This document shows, piece after piece, positions 26,416 through 34,240 of a stretch of DNA of 36,821 nucleotides. The DNA is from CAZOWM01 sp964583615 (lineage in GTDB: Bacteria; Spirochaetota; B62-G9; DRHN01): NCBI GenBank assembly GCA_964583615.1, contig CAZOWM010000035.1:1-36821 (forward strand). The letters are read 5' to 3'. Under the pieces are notes generated by a model that was not told the DNA's origin, made no database searches, and saw only the letters and a list, made by a program, of their open reading frames with translations. The position numbers and the translations under genes were made by a program. Position 1 is the stretch's first letter. Each line of letters begins with the position of its first letter.

Positions 26416-26868
26416 CTAAGCGGATTCGGCTGATTCACGCACTCGCGTCAAGATGGTAAGTACGTTCTGGTCTCCGATTCGTCTATAGCTGACTTCGTCG
26501 TTCAGTTTTTTCACGAGGTGAAAGCCGAGACCGCCTCTTTTCTTCTCGTTTATATATTTTTCAAGATCAGGCGGCTCAATGGTGGAATAGTCGAATTTAA
26601 TGCCTGTGTCGATTATCTTTACGATCACACGATCATCATCTTTTCGGATGTCCACCTCGATGTCTCCCGTCTCCATGCCCTCGTACGCATAAAGCACGAT
26701 ATTCGAGCAGATCTCGTCGAGGGAAATTCTCAGGCTGTTGAGCTTTGTCCTGCTCAGGCCGTTTTTCTTTGCATATTCAGCTGCAAAATCTCGTATTTTC
26801 GGCAGATACCTCGCTTCAGCAGGAATGACGAGCCGGCTCTGTGATGTTTTTTTCGATTTTAAACCCAT
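26416..26868 (-). CDS. Anti-sigma regulatory factor (RsbW-like serine kinase)
   Basis: The 150-residue protein is a single HATPase_c_2 domain. The N box is SLDEICSNIVLYAYEG, the G1 box is IDTGIKFD, and the G2 box is KRGGLGFHLVKKL. RsbW/SpoIIAB-type proteins hold a sigma factor or phosphorylate an STAS antagonist on Ser. No STAS protein, PP2C phosphatase or sigma factor lies beside it, so its partner is elsewhere. The start ATG has a weak ribosome site. It may be read with the kinase cluster downstream, though the 286-base gap argues for separate control. Confidence 0.85.
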   Translation of the reverse strand: MGLKSKKTSQSRLVIPAEARYLPKIRDFAAEYAKKNGLSRTKLNSLRISLDEICSNIVLYAYEGMETGDIEVDIRKDDDRVIVKIIDTGIKFDYSTIEPPDLEKYINEKKRGGLGFHLVKKLNDEVSYRRIGDQNVLTILTRVRESAESA

Positions 26869-26937
26869 TCAGTATGTATCCCGATCAAATTGCTTGCATC
26901 AATAATATACTGATGAAACAAAAATCTCCAAAATATT

Positions 26938-28653
26938 TTATGGCTTTTTCATTATGGAAAGAGTTCTCAACCTGTTTATTGCAGCCGCGAGCTCCAGGCC
27001 TCTGAATTCAGCATAATCCCCGACCGGCCGGCTGCCGAGCACATCAAGTCCCCTGCTCAGGATATCCTTCATTACATGCGAAATGATTTCACTGACTGTT
27101 TTTCTCCCGTCCATGTACCGGGTCGCATACTGAATTGCATCTCCGATCGCCCGGGTCTGACTAATATCCACAAGCTGCTCAACAGCGCCGAGGTCTATCC
27201 TGTGGACACCGAAGTCAATTGAGGTCAGTCCCTTTGAGGATATCTTCACCTCTCTTTTGCCCCTGCTCGGATCAAAACTGCCCGCAATCGGCACCCTTCC
27301 GATTATGGTCCCGAAGGAGTTTCCACCCTCTGGCCTTCTCTGTGCGCTGTATTTTTCCGAAATTCTCCGCGCATTCTCTGTAAAATCGTGCGGACGGTAT
27401 TCTATCATGCAGATGACGCGGTCAGCAACGTCAAAATAATCACCTGACCCTCCGAGGGCGAGTATGGTCGAAACCTTCTTGTCGCGCAGAAGAAGACGTA
27501 TCTTGTCGATGAACGGGGTAATCGGCTCTCTTTCTTTTTCGACAAGCTCCTGCATCCTGTGGTCCCTGATCATAAAATTTGTGGCTGAGGTGTCTTCATC
27601 CATGATAAGCACCCGTGCACCTGCTTCAAGCGCTTCGATGATGTTTGCCGCCTGTGAGGTGCTGCCGCTCGCGTCGTCGGTTGAAAAAGCAGTGGTTCCC
27701 TTTCCGAAAGGAAGGTTTGAGATAAACGGAGATATGTCCACTTTCTCGATCCTTCTCCCGTCCTCTGCCCTGATCTTGACCGTAAAGGGATTGGAAACCA
27801 CGTACTCTCTCCCGTCAAAAGGAACATGATTGAATACGCCGAGTTCGATCGCTTTGAGCAGCGTGGATTTACCGTGATAGCCCCCGCCGACAATGAGAGT
27901 CACCCCTTCGGGGATTCCCATGCCTGTTACCCGTCCCCGGTTCGGGAGAAATGCCTCTACACGAAGCGATTCCGGGGATTGAAACGGCACGACACCGCCC
28001 CGGGTGAGCGGCCGTTTGTCGATCCCGCTTGCGCGGGGGAGAATCGCTCCATCCGCAACGAAGGCAACAAGATTGAGGGATTCGAGCACTCCGCGCAGGT
28101 AATCCGCATCCTCTGCAGTCTCGATATGGGTGTAAAGCTTCTCTTTTGGGAGGAGCTTGAAAATAAGTGCATCCTCCACAATCCCTGGAAGCTCGACAAA
28201 AAACATCGATTCGGCAATCTTTCCGGCGACCCTTCTTCCGAAACCAGGCAGACCCATTCGAAACCGTGCTTCGATGTTGCCGCCATCGACAAACATGGAG
28301 GTTCGCCCGAGTATCTCCTGTCCCGGTTTGTCGATGAATATAGTCCCGCTCTTTCCGGTGGCCCTCCTCCCCCTGCAGTGCTTCACTATAGCTTCGTCAA
28401 ACCTGCGGGTGAGAAAATCGCGCAGGGAAACTTCTCTGCTTCTGTTTCGATAGGTGTCTTCAGGAAATCCCGCCTCACTCCGCGAAACTCTTACCCGCAC
28501 CGAACTCGGCGCTGCAAAGGGGTCGCCCTGCACATGGTCAACAATCAGAGAGTAACGGCCGAAACCATACTCACCCTTGATGTCCTTGTACGCCTTGTAC
28601 CCTCTGCCGTCGATTCTCCTGAGTATTGTTTTCAGATTGTCCGAAGTATTCAT
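26938..28653 (-). CDS. Predicted ABC-class ATPase (COG3044-type)
   Basis: A 571-residue protein with an N-terminal domain of about 240 residues and a C-terminal ABC-like ATPase. Walker A is GGGYHGKST (256-264), the signature-like region is DDASGSTSQAANIIEAL, and Walker B is RVLIMDEDTSATNFM. This matches the family of predicted ABC-class ATPases that lack membrane domains and have unknown function, common in anaerobes and thermophiles. The late MDGRKTVSEIISHVMKDI segment is also typical. The ribosome site is GTGGAGATTTC. It stands alone between the anti-sigma gene and the accessory region. Confidence 0.87.
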   Translation of the reverse strand: MNTSDNLKTILRRIDGRGYKAYKDIKGEYGFGRYSLIVDHVQGDPFAAPSSVRVRVSRSEAGFPEDTYRNRSREVSLRDFLTRRFDEAIVKHCRGRRATGKSGTIFIDKPGQEILGRTSMFVDGGNIEARFRMGLPGFGRRVAGKIAESMFFVELPGIVEDALIFKLLPKEKLYTHIETAEDADYLRGVLESLNLVAFVADGAILPRASGIDKRPLTRGGVVPFQSPESLRVEAFLPNRGRVTGMGIPEGVTLIVGGGYHGKSTLLKAIELGVFNHVPFDGREYVVSNPFTVKIRAEDGRRIEKVDISPFISNLPFGKGTTAFSTDDASGSTSQAANIIEALEAGARVLIMDEDTSATNFMIRDHRMQELVEKEREPITPFIDKIRLLLRDKKVSTILALGGSGDYFDVADRVICMIEYRPHDFTENARRISEKYSAQRRPEGGNSFGTIIGRVPIAGSFDPSRGKREVKISSKGLTSIDFGVHRIDLGAVEQLVDISQTRAIGDAIQYATRYMDGRKTVSEIISHVMKDILSRGLDVLGSRPVGDYAEFRGLELAAAINRLRTLSIMKKP

Positions 28654-28719
28654 GAAATCTCCACTCGTTCACCTGAATTAAATATACAACATTTTTCATG
28701 AATCCCTTCACAAACGTGT

Positions 28720-28857
28720 TTATCTTTTCTCAGCGGTGTGCCCTCCAGGCGCACTGTGGGATTCGAATACGGTTACTTCGTGCCCCTTTCTGGCGAGTAA
28801 ATTCCCTGTAGTGTGTCCACTTATTTCCGAACCGATGATTGCAATGTTTTCATTCAT
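28720..28857 (-). pseudogene. N-terminal stub of an FAD/NAD(P)-dependent oxidoreductase
   Basis: A 45-codon frame begins MNENIAIIGSEISGHTTGNL, continues LARKGHEVTVFE, and then has SAPGGHTAEKR and a stop. This is the first strand-loop-helix-strand of a Rossmann FAD-binding fold of the phytoene desaturase type, where GxGxxG is followed by about 20 residues and an acidic ribose-binding VFE, then PGG. The dinucleotide loop has already lost its second Gly (GSEISG). The remaining 400 or more residues are absent. No ribosome site is seen. It lies downstream of the broken acr3 gene and is best read as a relic. Confidence 0.6.
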
Positions 28858-28994
28858 ACAAATGGTGAAAAAAACCTGTTCTATTCATCCTTTTTCGGAT
28901 TTAACCGTGCGTAGGTTTCGTTTTTACCACGGCGCAGACATAAAATCCTTCCATGGATTGGATTTGTGTGTAAAAGCGAAGAGCAGCCAGTGTA

Positions 28995-30036
28995 TCACGT
29001 GAGCGCCTCATTCTCTTTAATGGATTTCATACTTCTGCACTGTGGAAGATCAAGGGTGCAACCTCTGAACAGATGGCAGGTTTTCCTGCACAGCCCTACG
29101 AGCATGAGCATTACCGGAACCTCGATGAGCACTCCGACCACCGTGGCCAAAGCAGCACCTGATGAAAGGCCGAACAGGGTTGCGGCAGTCGCGATAGCAA
29201 CCTCGAAATGATTGGAAGCTCCGATCATCGACGCAGGCGCCGCATCGTGATAGGAGAGTTTCAGCAAACGGGAGAAGAGGAAGTACCCGATGACGAATAT
29301 GAGAACCGTCTGAATAAAAAGTGGTATTGCGATCCATAGGATAGTCAGCGGGTTTCTGACGATGATCTCACCCTTGAAAGAGAACAAAAGTACGAGCGTT
29401 GTGAGCAGGGCAGCGATGCTTATGGGTGTGAGCACGTGGAGGAACTTCTGGCTGAACCATTCGATACCCTTTCACTTGATGATGAGCTTCCTGCTGAAGT
29501 ACCCCGCCACAAGCGGCAAACCAACATATATAATTACCGATAAGATGATTGTCTTCCAGGGTATGGGCATTGCATTCACACCCAGCAGGAATCCGCCCAG
29601 CGGCGCATAGAGAAAGAGCATGGTGAGAGAATTGATGGCACCCATGACTAGGGTGAGCCCGTCGTTTCCTTTTGCCAGATAACTCCACATGAGCACCATG
29701 GCAGTACAGGGGGCGATGCCGAGAAGAATTGCTCCGGAAATGTAGCTGCGCCAGAGCTCCACTTCCTGGCCAGACCCTATGATCTCAGTACCAGGAAGGA
29801 AACCACAGAAGAGATATCCGAGAAAAAGGGTCGCGATGAGGTACATGGAGAACGGTTTTATTGCCCAGTTGATAAATAAAGTCATGGCAACAGGCTTCGG
29901 TGTTTTGGCCGCACGGACGACCTCTCCGAAGTCGATCTTTACCATGATGGGGTACATCATGAAGAAGAGGCAGAGCACTACCCAGAGTGTGAGTGAGGTA
30001 CTTCTCAAAAATATTAAGACCTTTTTCTTTTTCCAT
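28995..30036 (-). pseudogene. acr3: Arsenite efflux permease ACR3, disrupted
   Basis: The locus encodes an ACR3-family membrane carrier in pieces. It starts at ATG 30036 with GTGGGAGAG upstream and reads MEKEKGLNIFEKYLT, then is out of frame: TACCTCACTCACACTCTGG contains a CTCA repeat, and removing four bases restores YLTLWVVLCLFF. The next residues, MMYPIMVKIDF, follow at once, although relatives have roughly 35 more residues here, so a deletion is likely. The frame then keeps the conserved IAPCTAMVLMWSYL and continues to KLIIK, where a TGA (29474-29472) interrupts before KGIEWFSQKFL. The remaining 146 or so codons are intact to 28995. ACR3 exports arsenite using the proton gradient. It is the last gene of the ars-type set, and most likely non-functional unless the lesions are sequencing errors. 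Confidence 0.82.
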
Positions 30037-30106
30037 TTTTCTCTCCCACTGAATTGAGAATAGAATGCATGCTTGGTCGTCTCGAACTTTTAGGTCATGC
30101 GTGTAT

Positions 30107-30346
30107 TCATGAGGAATCCTTGATGAACCGCCTGATCTGATCCACCGAAAGCACCTTGCCCGATGCCTTTACCGATTCATCGATGACGAGCCCGGGTGTC
30201 ATCATCACCCCATACCGCATGATATCATTCAGATCGGTCACCTTTTCAACCTCTGCCGAAGCGCCCATTTGTTTCAACGCTTCGCGGGCATTCGCTTCAA
30301 GCTTTTTACACTTTGGACAGCCCGTCCCCAGTATTTTTATAACCAT
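30107..30346 (-). CDS. Small thioredoxin-like (redox-active disulfide) protein
   Basis: A 79-residue protein with the active-site pair GTGCPKCKKLE (Cys10 and Cys13) and the cis-Pro region in MTPGLVID, the mark of the small thioredoxin/glutaredoxin-like family often called redox-active disulfide protein 2. It is cytosolic. The ATG is preceded by TGGAGGAGAATT. Proteins of this family are regularly found between an ArsP-type permease and ACR3 in arsenic loci, where they may reduce a metalloid or a partner disulfide; this role is inference. The 100-base gap to the permease suggests the same transcript. Confidence 0.87.
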   Translation of the reverse strand: MVIKILGTGCPKCKKLEANAREALKQMGASAEVEKVTDLNDIMRYGVMMTPGLVIDESVKASGKVLSVDQIRRFIKDSS

Positions 30347-30446
30347 AATTCTCCTCCATTTTTACGCGATCAATACACTGCACTGTCATTAACCGGTCAC
30401 ACGGGTACATTGGAATACATCGAGAGTATGTTTCCCTTTCATCGCC

Positions 30447-31622
30447 TCAACGAATAGAGAAAAATTCGCCGAAGAGCATGCCGCTGAATGTGGCCATAAT
30501 AACCACAAGAAATACGTACACGATTGTCTTCTTGGTACCGAGCACGCTCCTGATAACGAGCATGTTTGGCAGAGAAAGCGCAGGCCCTGCGAGTAAAAGT
30601 GCAAGGGCTGGCCCATGACCCATCCCTGCTCCCAGGAGGCCCTGCAGAATGGGTACCTCCGTTAGGGTAGCAAAATACATTAACGCCCCGACCAGGGAAG
30701 CGAACAGATTTGCGCGCAGGCTGTTTCCCCCGACCAGCTTGCTGACCCACTCGGAAGCAATGATTCCCTCATGACCCGGTCTACCAAGAAAAAACCCCGC
30801 AGCCATAACACCGGCGAAGAGAAGCGGGAGGATCTGCTTTGCAAAACCCCAGGTGGAATCCACCCATTCCCTGAGCTCGTTTTTCCTGAACCATGAGAGT
30901 ATCATATAGAGCAGGAAAACGAGAAACGCCCCTGTAATGAAGTATTTCATGCGGTAAATGCTGTTCCAAAACGGCATACGCTCGTCGCTTGTCCAGTTGA
31001 GAAACACGATGATGACAACCAAGGTAAAAAAGAAAAGCGCAGTTTGCCAGAGCGACCGTTTGTTGCCTTCCTCTTCAGGAGATACAAATCCATTATCCAC
31101 GTCTCTGTTCTTTTCGTCTCTGAGAAAAATCGCATGCATGAGAAGCCCGATGACCACGGAGAAAACAATGGCTCCCACAGCACGGGCAATACCGATTTCG
31201 ATCCCAAGCACGCGGGCAGTGAGAATTATCGCGAGTACGTTGATTGCAGGTCCCGAGTAGAGGAAAGCGGTGGCAGGGCCGATCCCAGCTCCTTTTTTAT
31301 AGATACCAGCAAACAACGGAAGCACCGTGCATGAGCACACGGCAAGTATCGTTCCAGATACAGATGCGACCACGTATGAAACCACTTTGTTCGCCCCTGA
31401 TCCAAAATACTTGATCACCGCTCCCTGACTCACAAAGTTTGCAATGGCACCTGCGATAAAAAAAGCGGGAACGAGACAGAGCAACACATGATCACGAACA
31501 TATTCCTGCAGAAGGTAAAAAGCCTCGAGCAGCGCAGAGGACACCTTTGCATTGGTGAAAGGAATAAAGTATAATGTTACGAAGATCCCTGTTAACAGAA
31601 CAAGACGAGTTCTCTCTTTCAT
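30447..31622 (-). CDS. Predicted permease (ArsP/DUF318 family)
   Basis: The 391-residue protein has two halves of about four hydrophobic segments each, joined by a polar loop near residues 170-190. The family signature is clear: PAFFIAGAIANFVSQGAVIK, VCSCTVLPLFAGIYKKGAG, FLYSGPAINVLAI, and in the second half a matching FATLTEVPILQGLLGAGMG and LLAGPALSLPNML. Members of this PF03773 family export organoarsenicals in studied cases (ArsP), but many are unassigned. Its position beside ArsR and ACR3 supports a metalloid role. The ATG has only a weak ribosome site. It is divergent from arsR over a shared operator. Confidence 0.87.
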   Translation of the reverse strand: MKERTRLVLLTGIFVTLYFIPFTNAKVSSALLEAFYLLQEYVRDHVLLCLVPAFFIAGAIANFVSQGAVIKYFGSGANKVVSYVVASVSGTILAVCSCTVLPLFAGIYKKGAGIGPATAFLYSGPAINVLAIILTARVLGIEIGIARAVGAIVFSVVIGLLMHAIFLRDEKNRDVDNGFVSPEEEGNKRSLWQTALFFFTLVVIIVFLNWTSDERMPFWNSIYRMKYFITGAFLVFLLYMILSWFRKNELREWVDSTWGFAKQILPLLFAGVMAAGFFLGRPGHEGIIASEWVSKLVGGNSLRANLFASLVGALMYFATLTEVPILQGLLGAGMGHGPALALLLAGPALSLPNMLVIRSVLGTKKTIVYVFLVVIMATFSGMLFGEFFSIR

Positions 31623-31639
31623 ATGACCCCGAGTTCAAT

Positions 31640-31679
31640 ACATATATTTCTATATTTCATAAAATATAGAAATATATGT
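31640..31679. promoter_or_regulatory. Perfect 18-bp inverted repeat, likely ArsR operator
   Basis: ACATATATTTCTATATTT (31640-31657) and its exact reverse complement (31662-31679) flank a 4-base centre, CATA. It lies midway between the divergent permease and ArsR genes. The arms are AT-rich and contain TATA elements, so binding of an ArsR dimer would occlude both promoters. The site is the only extended palindrome in the region. Confidence 0.75.
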
Positions 31680-31731
31680 TCTGTGTCAATAGAAATGGTT
31701 ATACTTTTAAACAGACAATGAGGTATTCTCA

Positions 31732-32085
31732 ATGAACTCTCATCTAAACATCTTTAAAGTTCTGAGCGATGAAAACAGGCTCAGGATCCTCTTAATGCTC
31801 AAGCAAAGGTCTCTCTGTGTTTGTGAAATGCACGAAGTGTTGCATATTGCTCTTTCGACCATATCTGCACATCTTAAATTGATGAAAAATTTGGGCCTCA
31901 TTGAAGATGAGAAGGATGGACGGTGGGTGATTTACAGCCTTTCACAAAATTCTTTTCTGTTCGAATTGCTTGATAGGCTTGAGAAAGAACTCAAGTTCGA
32001 CCGCACTGTTCAAAGCGATAGAGCCGTTATTTCCAGGATTACAAGAGAAGTGTGTGCTTCCAAGCTGAGAGATCAATTAAAGTAA
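31732..32085 (+). CDS. arsR: ArsR-family metalloregulator
   Basis: The 117-residue winged-helix repressor has the helix-turn-helix LHIALSTISAHLKLMKNLGL and the metal motif LCVCEM, with Cys29 and Cys31 in the alpha-3 helix as in As(III)-sensing ArsR proteins (the ELCVCDL box). A further Cys near residue 107 (REVCASK) may add a ligand. ArsR represses its operon until As(III) or Sb(III) binds. The ribosome site is GAGGTATTC. A 40-bp palindrome lies 53 bases upstream, and a strong terminator follows the gene. Confidence 0.9.
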   Translation: MNSHLNIFKVLSDENRLRILLMLKQRSLCVCEMHEVLHIALSTISAHLKLMKNLGLIEDEKDGRWVIYSLSQNSFLFELLDRLEKELKFDRTVQSDRAVISRITREVCASKLRDQLK

Positions 32086-32142
32086 TCGACGCAAGCCTCG
32101 GTTGGAAAAAAGCGAGTACGCCATGCCGGGCGCACCAAAAAT

Positions 32143-32169
32143 AAAGGACCTCTCTCCCGGAGGTCCTTT
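32143..32169 (+). terminator. Transcription terminator after arsR
   Basis: AAAGGACCTC and GAGGTCCTTT form a perfect 10-bp stem with a 7-base loop, 57 bases after the arsR stop. The T-run after the stem is short (TTTC), so termination may rely partly on the stem. It could also serve the opposite strand, where the bases following the stem are TATTTTTGG. Confidence 0.7.
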
Positions 32170-32290
32170 CAAAGGAGGTTGAGGAACAAAATATCAATTA
32201 CACCTACATATAGTATAGCGCATTTTCTTTTGGGTTTCCATTTTTGAGAGTATCTTTTTTCACTTATTTCGCCCTCTTTCAGAATGCACT

Positions 32291-32512
32291 TCAGAAACGA
32301 TTGAATGCGTTTTCACTGATCAAGGGAGAAAAAGACGGGCATCTGGTGCCGATGGTGGGATTGCTTTTCTTGATATTTCTTATGGTTATCCGCTCTACCA
32401 TGTTGACCACCTCACATACTTCTTCTGTTTTAAACAGAAGGATATTTTCGGCTGGGTCAATTTTCAGCGGGAATTAAACCTTTTTCGCAAGGGAAACATT
32501 TGAGAGACACAT
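32291..32512 (-). pseudogene. Possible CooT-like small gene interrupted by TAA
   Basis: Twelve bases after the trmO stop, AGAAGAAGGG precedes an ATG that opens a frame: MCLSNVSLAKKV, then TAA (32476-32474), then 60 more open codons to TGA at 32291, including KIDPAENILLFKTEEVCEVV and NMVERITIRNIKKS. The Met-Cys-Leu opening with a Val strand matches the CooT nickel-binding family (PF10133), and the spacing of the second half (LLF, EEVCEVV, RITIRNI) is compatible with its short beta-barrel. CooT members have about 65 residues, as here. The early TAA implies inactivation unless it is a sequencing error. I see the frame directly; the family call is tentative. Confidence 0.35.
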
Positions 32513-32524
32513 AATCCCTTCTTC

Positions 32525-33022
32525 TCAATATTCATGGGGTATACCTTTAATATGCAAGAGCAAATGCTCCTTGTTACTATCCAGATCATCCAGCCATCCA
32601 TAATTCGCATCATTTTTTGAGTCCAAATCTTTTATATACGGCTTGATGTCCAGCAGGGGAGTATTGTCGAATACATCTAATCCCGAAGTAAATATTTCAT
32701 TATTGACAATCTTCTTTATACGAACAATGCTTATGCCTATAGGGTTGGGACGGATACCAGACCTGCTTGCGAATAATCCCACCTTCGTTCCCGGAGTCCA
32801 GGGGGGACTTACGATCATGGAAGGGCTATGGCTAAGGCGATGTATATAATATACGGCAAACATATACCGAAAACTGTTAAGATCAACGAGCCCATCGGTA
32901 TATTTTTCGTCTACCACAATACGAAACTCGCCTTCAGCCTCATCCACCGGCTGATAAGGTGCATTGTCAAAATATGGTGTTCGAATTACCCCTATCTGCT
33001 TGAACGTAAAATTTGTAGACAT
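32525..33022 (-). CDS. trmO: tRNA (adenine(37)-N6)-methyltransferase TrmO
   Basis: The 165-residue protein is a TsaA/UPF0066 family member with GLFASRSGIRPNPIGISIVR, the SAM-binding signature, and an N-terminal strand IGVIRTPY. TrmO methylates t6A37 in tRNA-Thr to m6t6A using SAM. The length matches short archaeal- and Gram-positive-type versions without the C-terminal extension of the E. coli protein. The ATG at 33022 follows GAGAGGAATTTAT. It overlaps the end of a 27-codon frame upstream and is followed by the CooT-like remnant. Confidence 0.88.
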   Translation of the reverse strand: MSTNFTFKQIGVIRTPYFDNAPYQPVDEAEGEFRIVVDEKYTDGLVDLNSFRYMFAVYYIHRLSHSPSMIVSPPWTPGTKVGLFASRSGIRPNPIGISIVRIKKIVNNEIFTSGLDVFDNTPLLDIKPYIKDLDSKNDANYGWLDDLDSNKEHLLLHIKGIPHEY

Positions 33023-33075
33023 ATAAATTCCTCTCGTATCCGTTGCTGATCTCCAATTATGCCCTCATCCGTCAT
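32992..33075 (-). CDS. Possible 27-codon leader peptide overlapping the trmO start
   Basis: An ATG at 33075 has a near-ideal ribosome site (GGAGGTATC). The frame begins MTDEGIIGDQQRIREEF and stops 31 bases inside trmO in a different frame. The strong ribosome site is the main support. It could couple translation of trmO or be the start of a lost gene. No family resemblance. Confidence 0.3.
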   Translation of the reverse strand: MTDEGIIGDQQRIREEFICLQILRSSR

Positions 33076-33090
33076 GATACCTCCACGCCC

Positions 33091-33237
33091 TTATATGAGA
33101 CACAGGTATGGTATTTTTGTTTTCAGCTTTTTCAGGTTCTTGAAAAAGTGCAATTTCTGCAGGCCGCCGACACACGGGGCTTCAATCTTTTTTCTATGGG
33201 ATAGCCCGAGTAGCGCTTGAAATGAATTCACCTCCAT
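33091..33237 (-). CDS. Possible small basic protein (48 aa)
   Basis: A 48-codon frame fills much of the gap between the ferredoxin and trmO. It begins MEVNSFQALLGLSHRKKIEA and has a very basic tail, FFKNLKKLKTKIPY. The ribosome site (CAAGGT at 8 bases) is modest. It may be a fragment of a larger lost gene. I do not recognise it. Confidence 0.25.
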   Translation of the reverse strand: MEVNSFQALLGLSHRKKIEAPCVGGLQKLHFFKNLKKLKTKIPYLCLI

Positions 33238-33317
33238 ACGTTCATACCTTGATTCCCTCGCATTGGGATTATTCAGTATTACTCATGTAAAATACTATTT
33301 TTCAACCATCATTTTTC

Positions 33318-33566
33318 TCACACCGGTGCTTCAGAGCCATGCTGAATATATATTGCATGTAATGGACAAGCCTGAACACAAAGACCACATCCTACACATG
33401 CCGTTGTTGACCAAAGTACAGGAATTTCATTTGGGCCTTCTTGTTCTATTAACTTGTGAGGACATGCATCCGCAGCGATACAAGAGTCGCATTTCTCCGG
33501 CTTACACCGCTCGATATCGATAACAGCATACTTCTCCATTTTAACGCCACTCGATTTGTGACTCAT
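33318..33566 (-). CDS. 8-cysteine ferredoxin-type protein with RLI-like N-terminal half
   Basis: The 82-residue protein has eight Cys in two groups: C21, C26, C29 and C35 in ERCKPEKCDSCIAADACP, and C57, C60, C63 and C67 in TACVGCGLCVQACP. The second is a classic [4Fe-4S] motif. The first, with AVIDIERCKPEKC, resembles the N-terminal Fe-S domain of the archaeal/eukaryotic ribosome recycling ATPase RLI (ABCE1), here without any ATPase. It likely carries two clusters and moves electrons in the cytosol. The ribosome site GGAGGAATCT decides the start at 33566. It lies 52 bases after the thioredoxin gene, so the two may be co-transcribed. Confidence 0.85.
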   Translation of the reverse strand: MSHKSSGVKMEKYAVIDIERCKPEKCDSCIAADACPHKLIEQEGPNEIPVLWSTTACVGCGLCVQACPLHAIYIQHGSEAPV

Positions 33567-33618
33567 AGATTCCTCCGGGATCTCCGTTCTGTACTATTGG
33601 TCTTTTCGCTTATATCTT

Positions 33619-34146
33619 TCATAATTTTTTCAATAATTGTGATAACCTTTCATTTGCCTTTTCCATCTCACTTGCTGCCTCTAACAGGCTATTGTATATT
33701 GCATTATTTTTTAATTCCTGAGCTTTTCGCGACCAGTTTCTGAATTTCTCGCTATCTTGTTTGCTGTGATCAACCCAGGACGTCAGGATAACCTTGAGTT
33801 TTCCTCTCTCATCTGTTGGAAATCTCTGGACAATTTCCTGAACTTTTGACCTGATCATTTGTTCCGGAACTGCTCCAAGCAGTTCGTCTACCCTCTCTCC
33901 GTTAGCGAAAAATATCTGCATAGGGATACTCATAACCTGATATCTTGTCGCTGTTACGGGGTTCTCGTCTACGTTGATCTTGCAGAATTTGAAATTCTCA
34001 TATTCCTCTGCAAGCTTATCATATATGGGGGAAACCATCACGCACGGTCCACACCAGGGTGCCCAAAAATCGACCTCCGTGGGTAACTCTGACTTGAGAA
34101 CTTCTTCCTCAAATGTCTGGTCAGTTATTTCCACTACCTTTCTCAT
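33619..34146 (-). CDS. Thioredoxin with an extra C-terminal helical domain
   Basis: The first 105 or so residues are a thioredoxin fold with FWAPWCGPCVMVSP (Cys32 and Cys35) and the cis-Pro in VMSIPMQIFF. About 70 residues follow that ordinary thioredoxins lack: ILTSWVDHSKQDSEKF, NWSRKAQEL and a long amphipathic helix ending LSQLLKKL. This tail resembles the short helical WIEHN-type domain found alone or attached to CooT-like proteins in anaerobes. The chosen ATG at 34146 follows AAAGGAGGCGTT; an earlier in-frame ATG at 34179 lacks this. A thioredoxin reductase remnant lies just upstream on the same strand, so its former reductant partner may have been lost here. Confidence 0.85.
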   Translation of the reverse strand: MRKVVEITDQTFEEEVLKSELPTEVDFWAPWCGPCVMVSPIYDKLAEEYENFKFCKINVDENPVTATRYQVMSIPMQIFFANGERVDELLGAVPEQMIRSKVQEIVQRFPTDERGKLKVILTSWVDHSKQDSEKFRNWSRKAQELKNNAIYNSLLEAASEMEKANERLSQLLKKL

Positions 34147-34240
34147 AACGCCTCCTTTATCAGTGGTTACATGCTTCAATCTTCACGGGTAAACTCACTT
34201 TCGCTCCATAGTGTTTATCTAAGATAATGGATTTTCTCCA

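Noticed and set aside
26154..26459. A 101-codon plus-strand frame in the gap before the anti-sigma gene
   Set aside because: It has a poor ribosome site, overlaps the 3' end of the anti-sigma gene on the other strand, and resembles no family.
27826..28701. A 291-codon plus-strand frame opposite the ABC-class ATPase
   Set aside because: It is antisense to a clear gene, has no ribosome site and no family resemblance; its length is a codon-use shadow.
29472..29474. The TGA in acr3, and that in the trxB remnant (34289-34291), as selenocysteine or as a reassigned sense codon
   Set aside because: Several genes here end normally in TGA (the AOR-ADH fusion, the 72- and 63-codon genes, the membrane kinase), the affected positions are not Cys in relatives, and I see no SECIS-like hairpin after the codon.
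32244..32477. A 77-codon plus-strand frame starting at TTG after the arsR terminator
   Set aside because: It has no ribosome site, and the opposite strand has a better-supported CooT-like reading.
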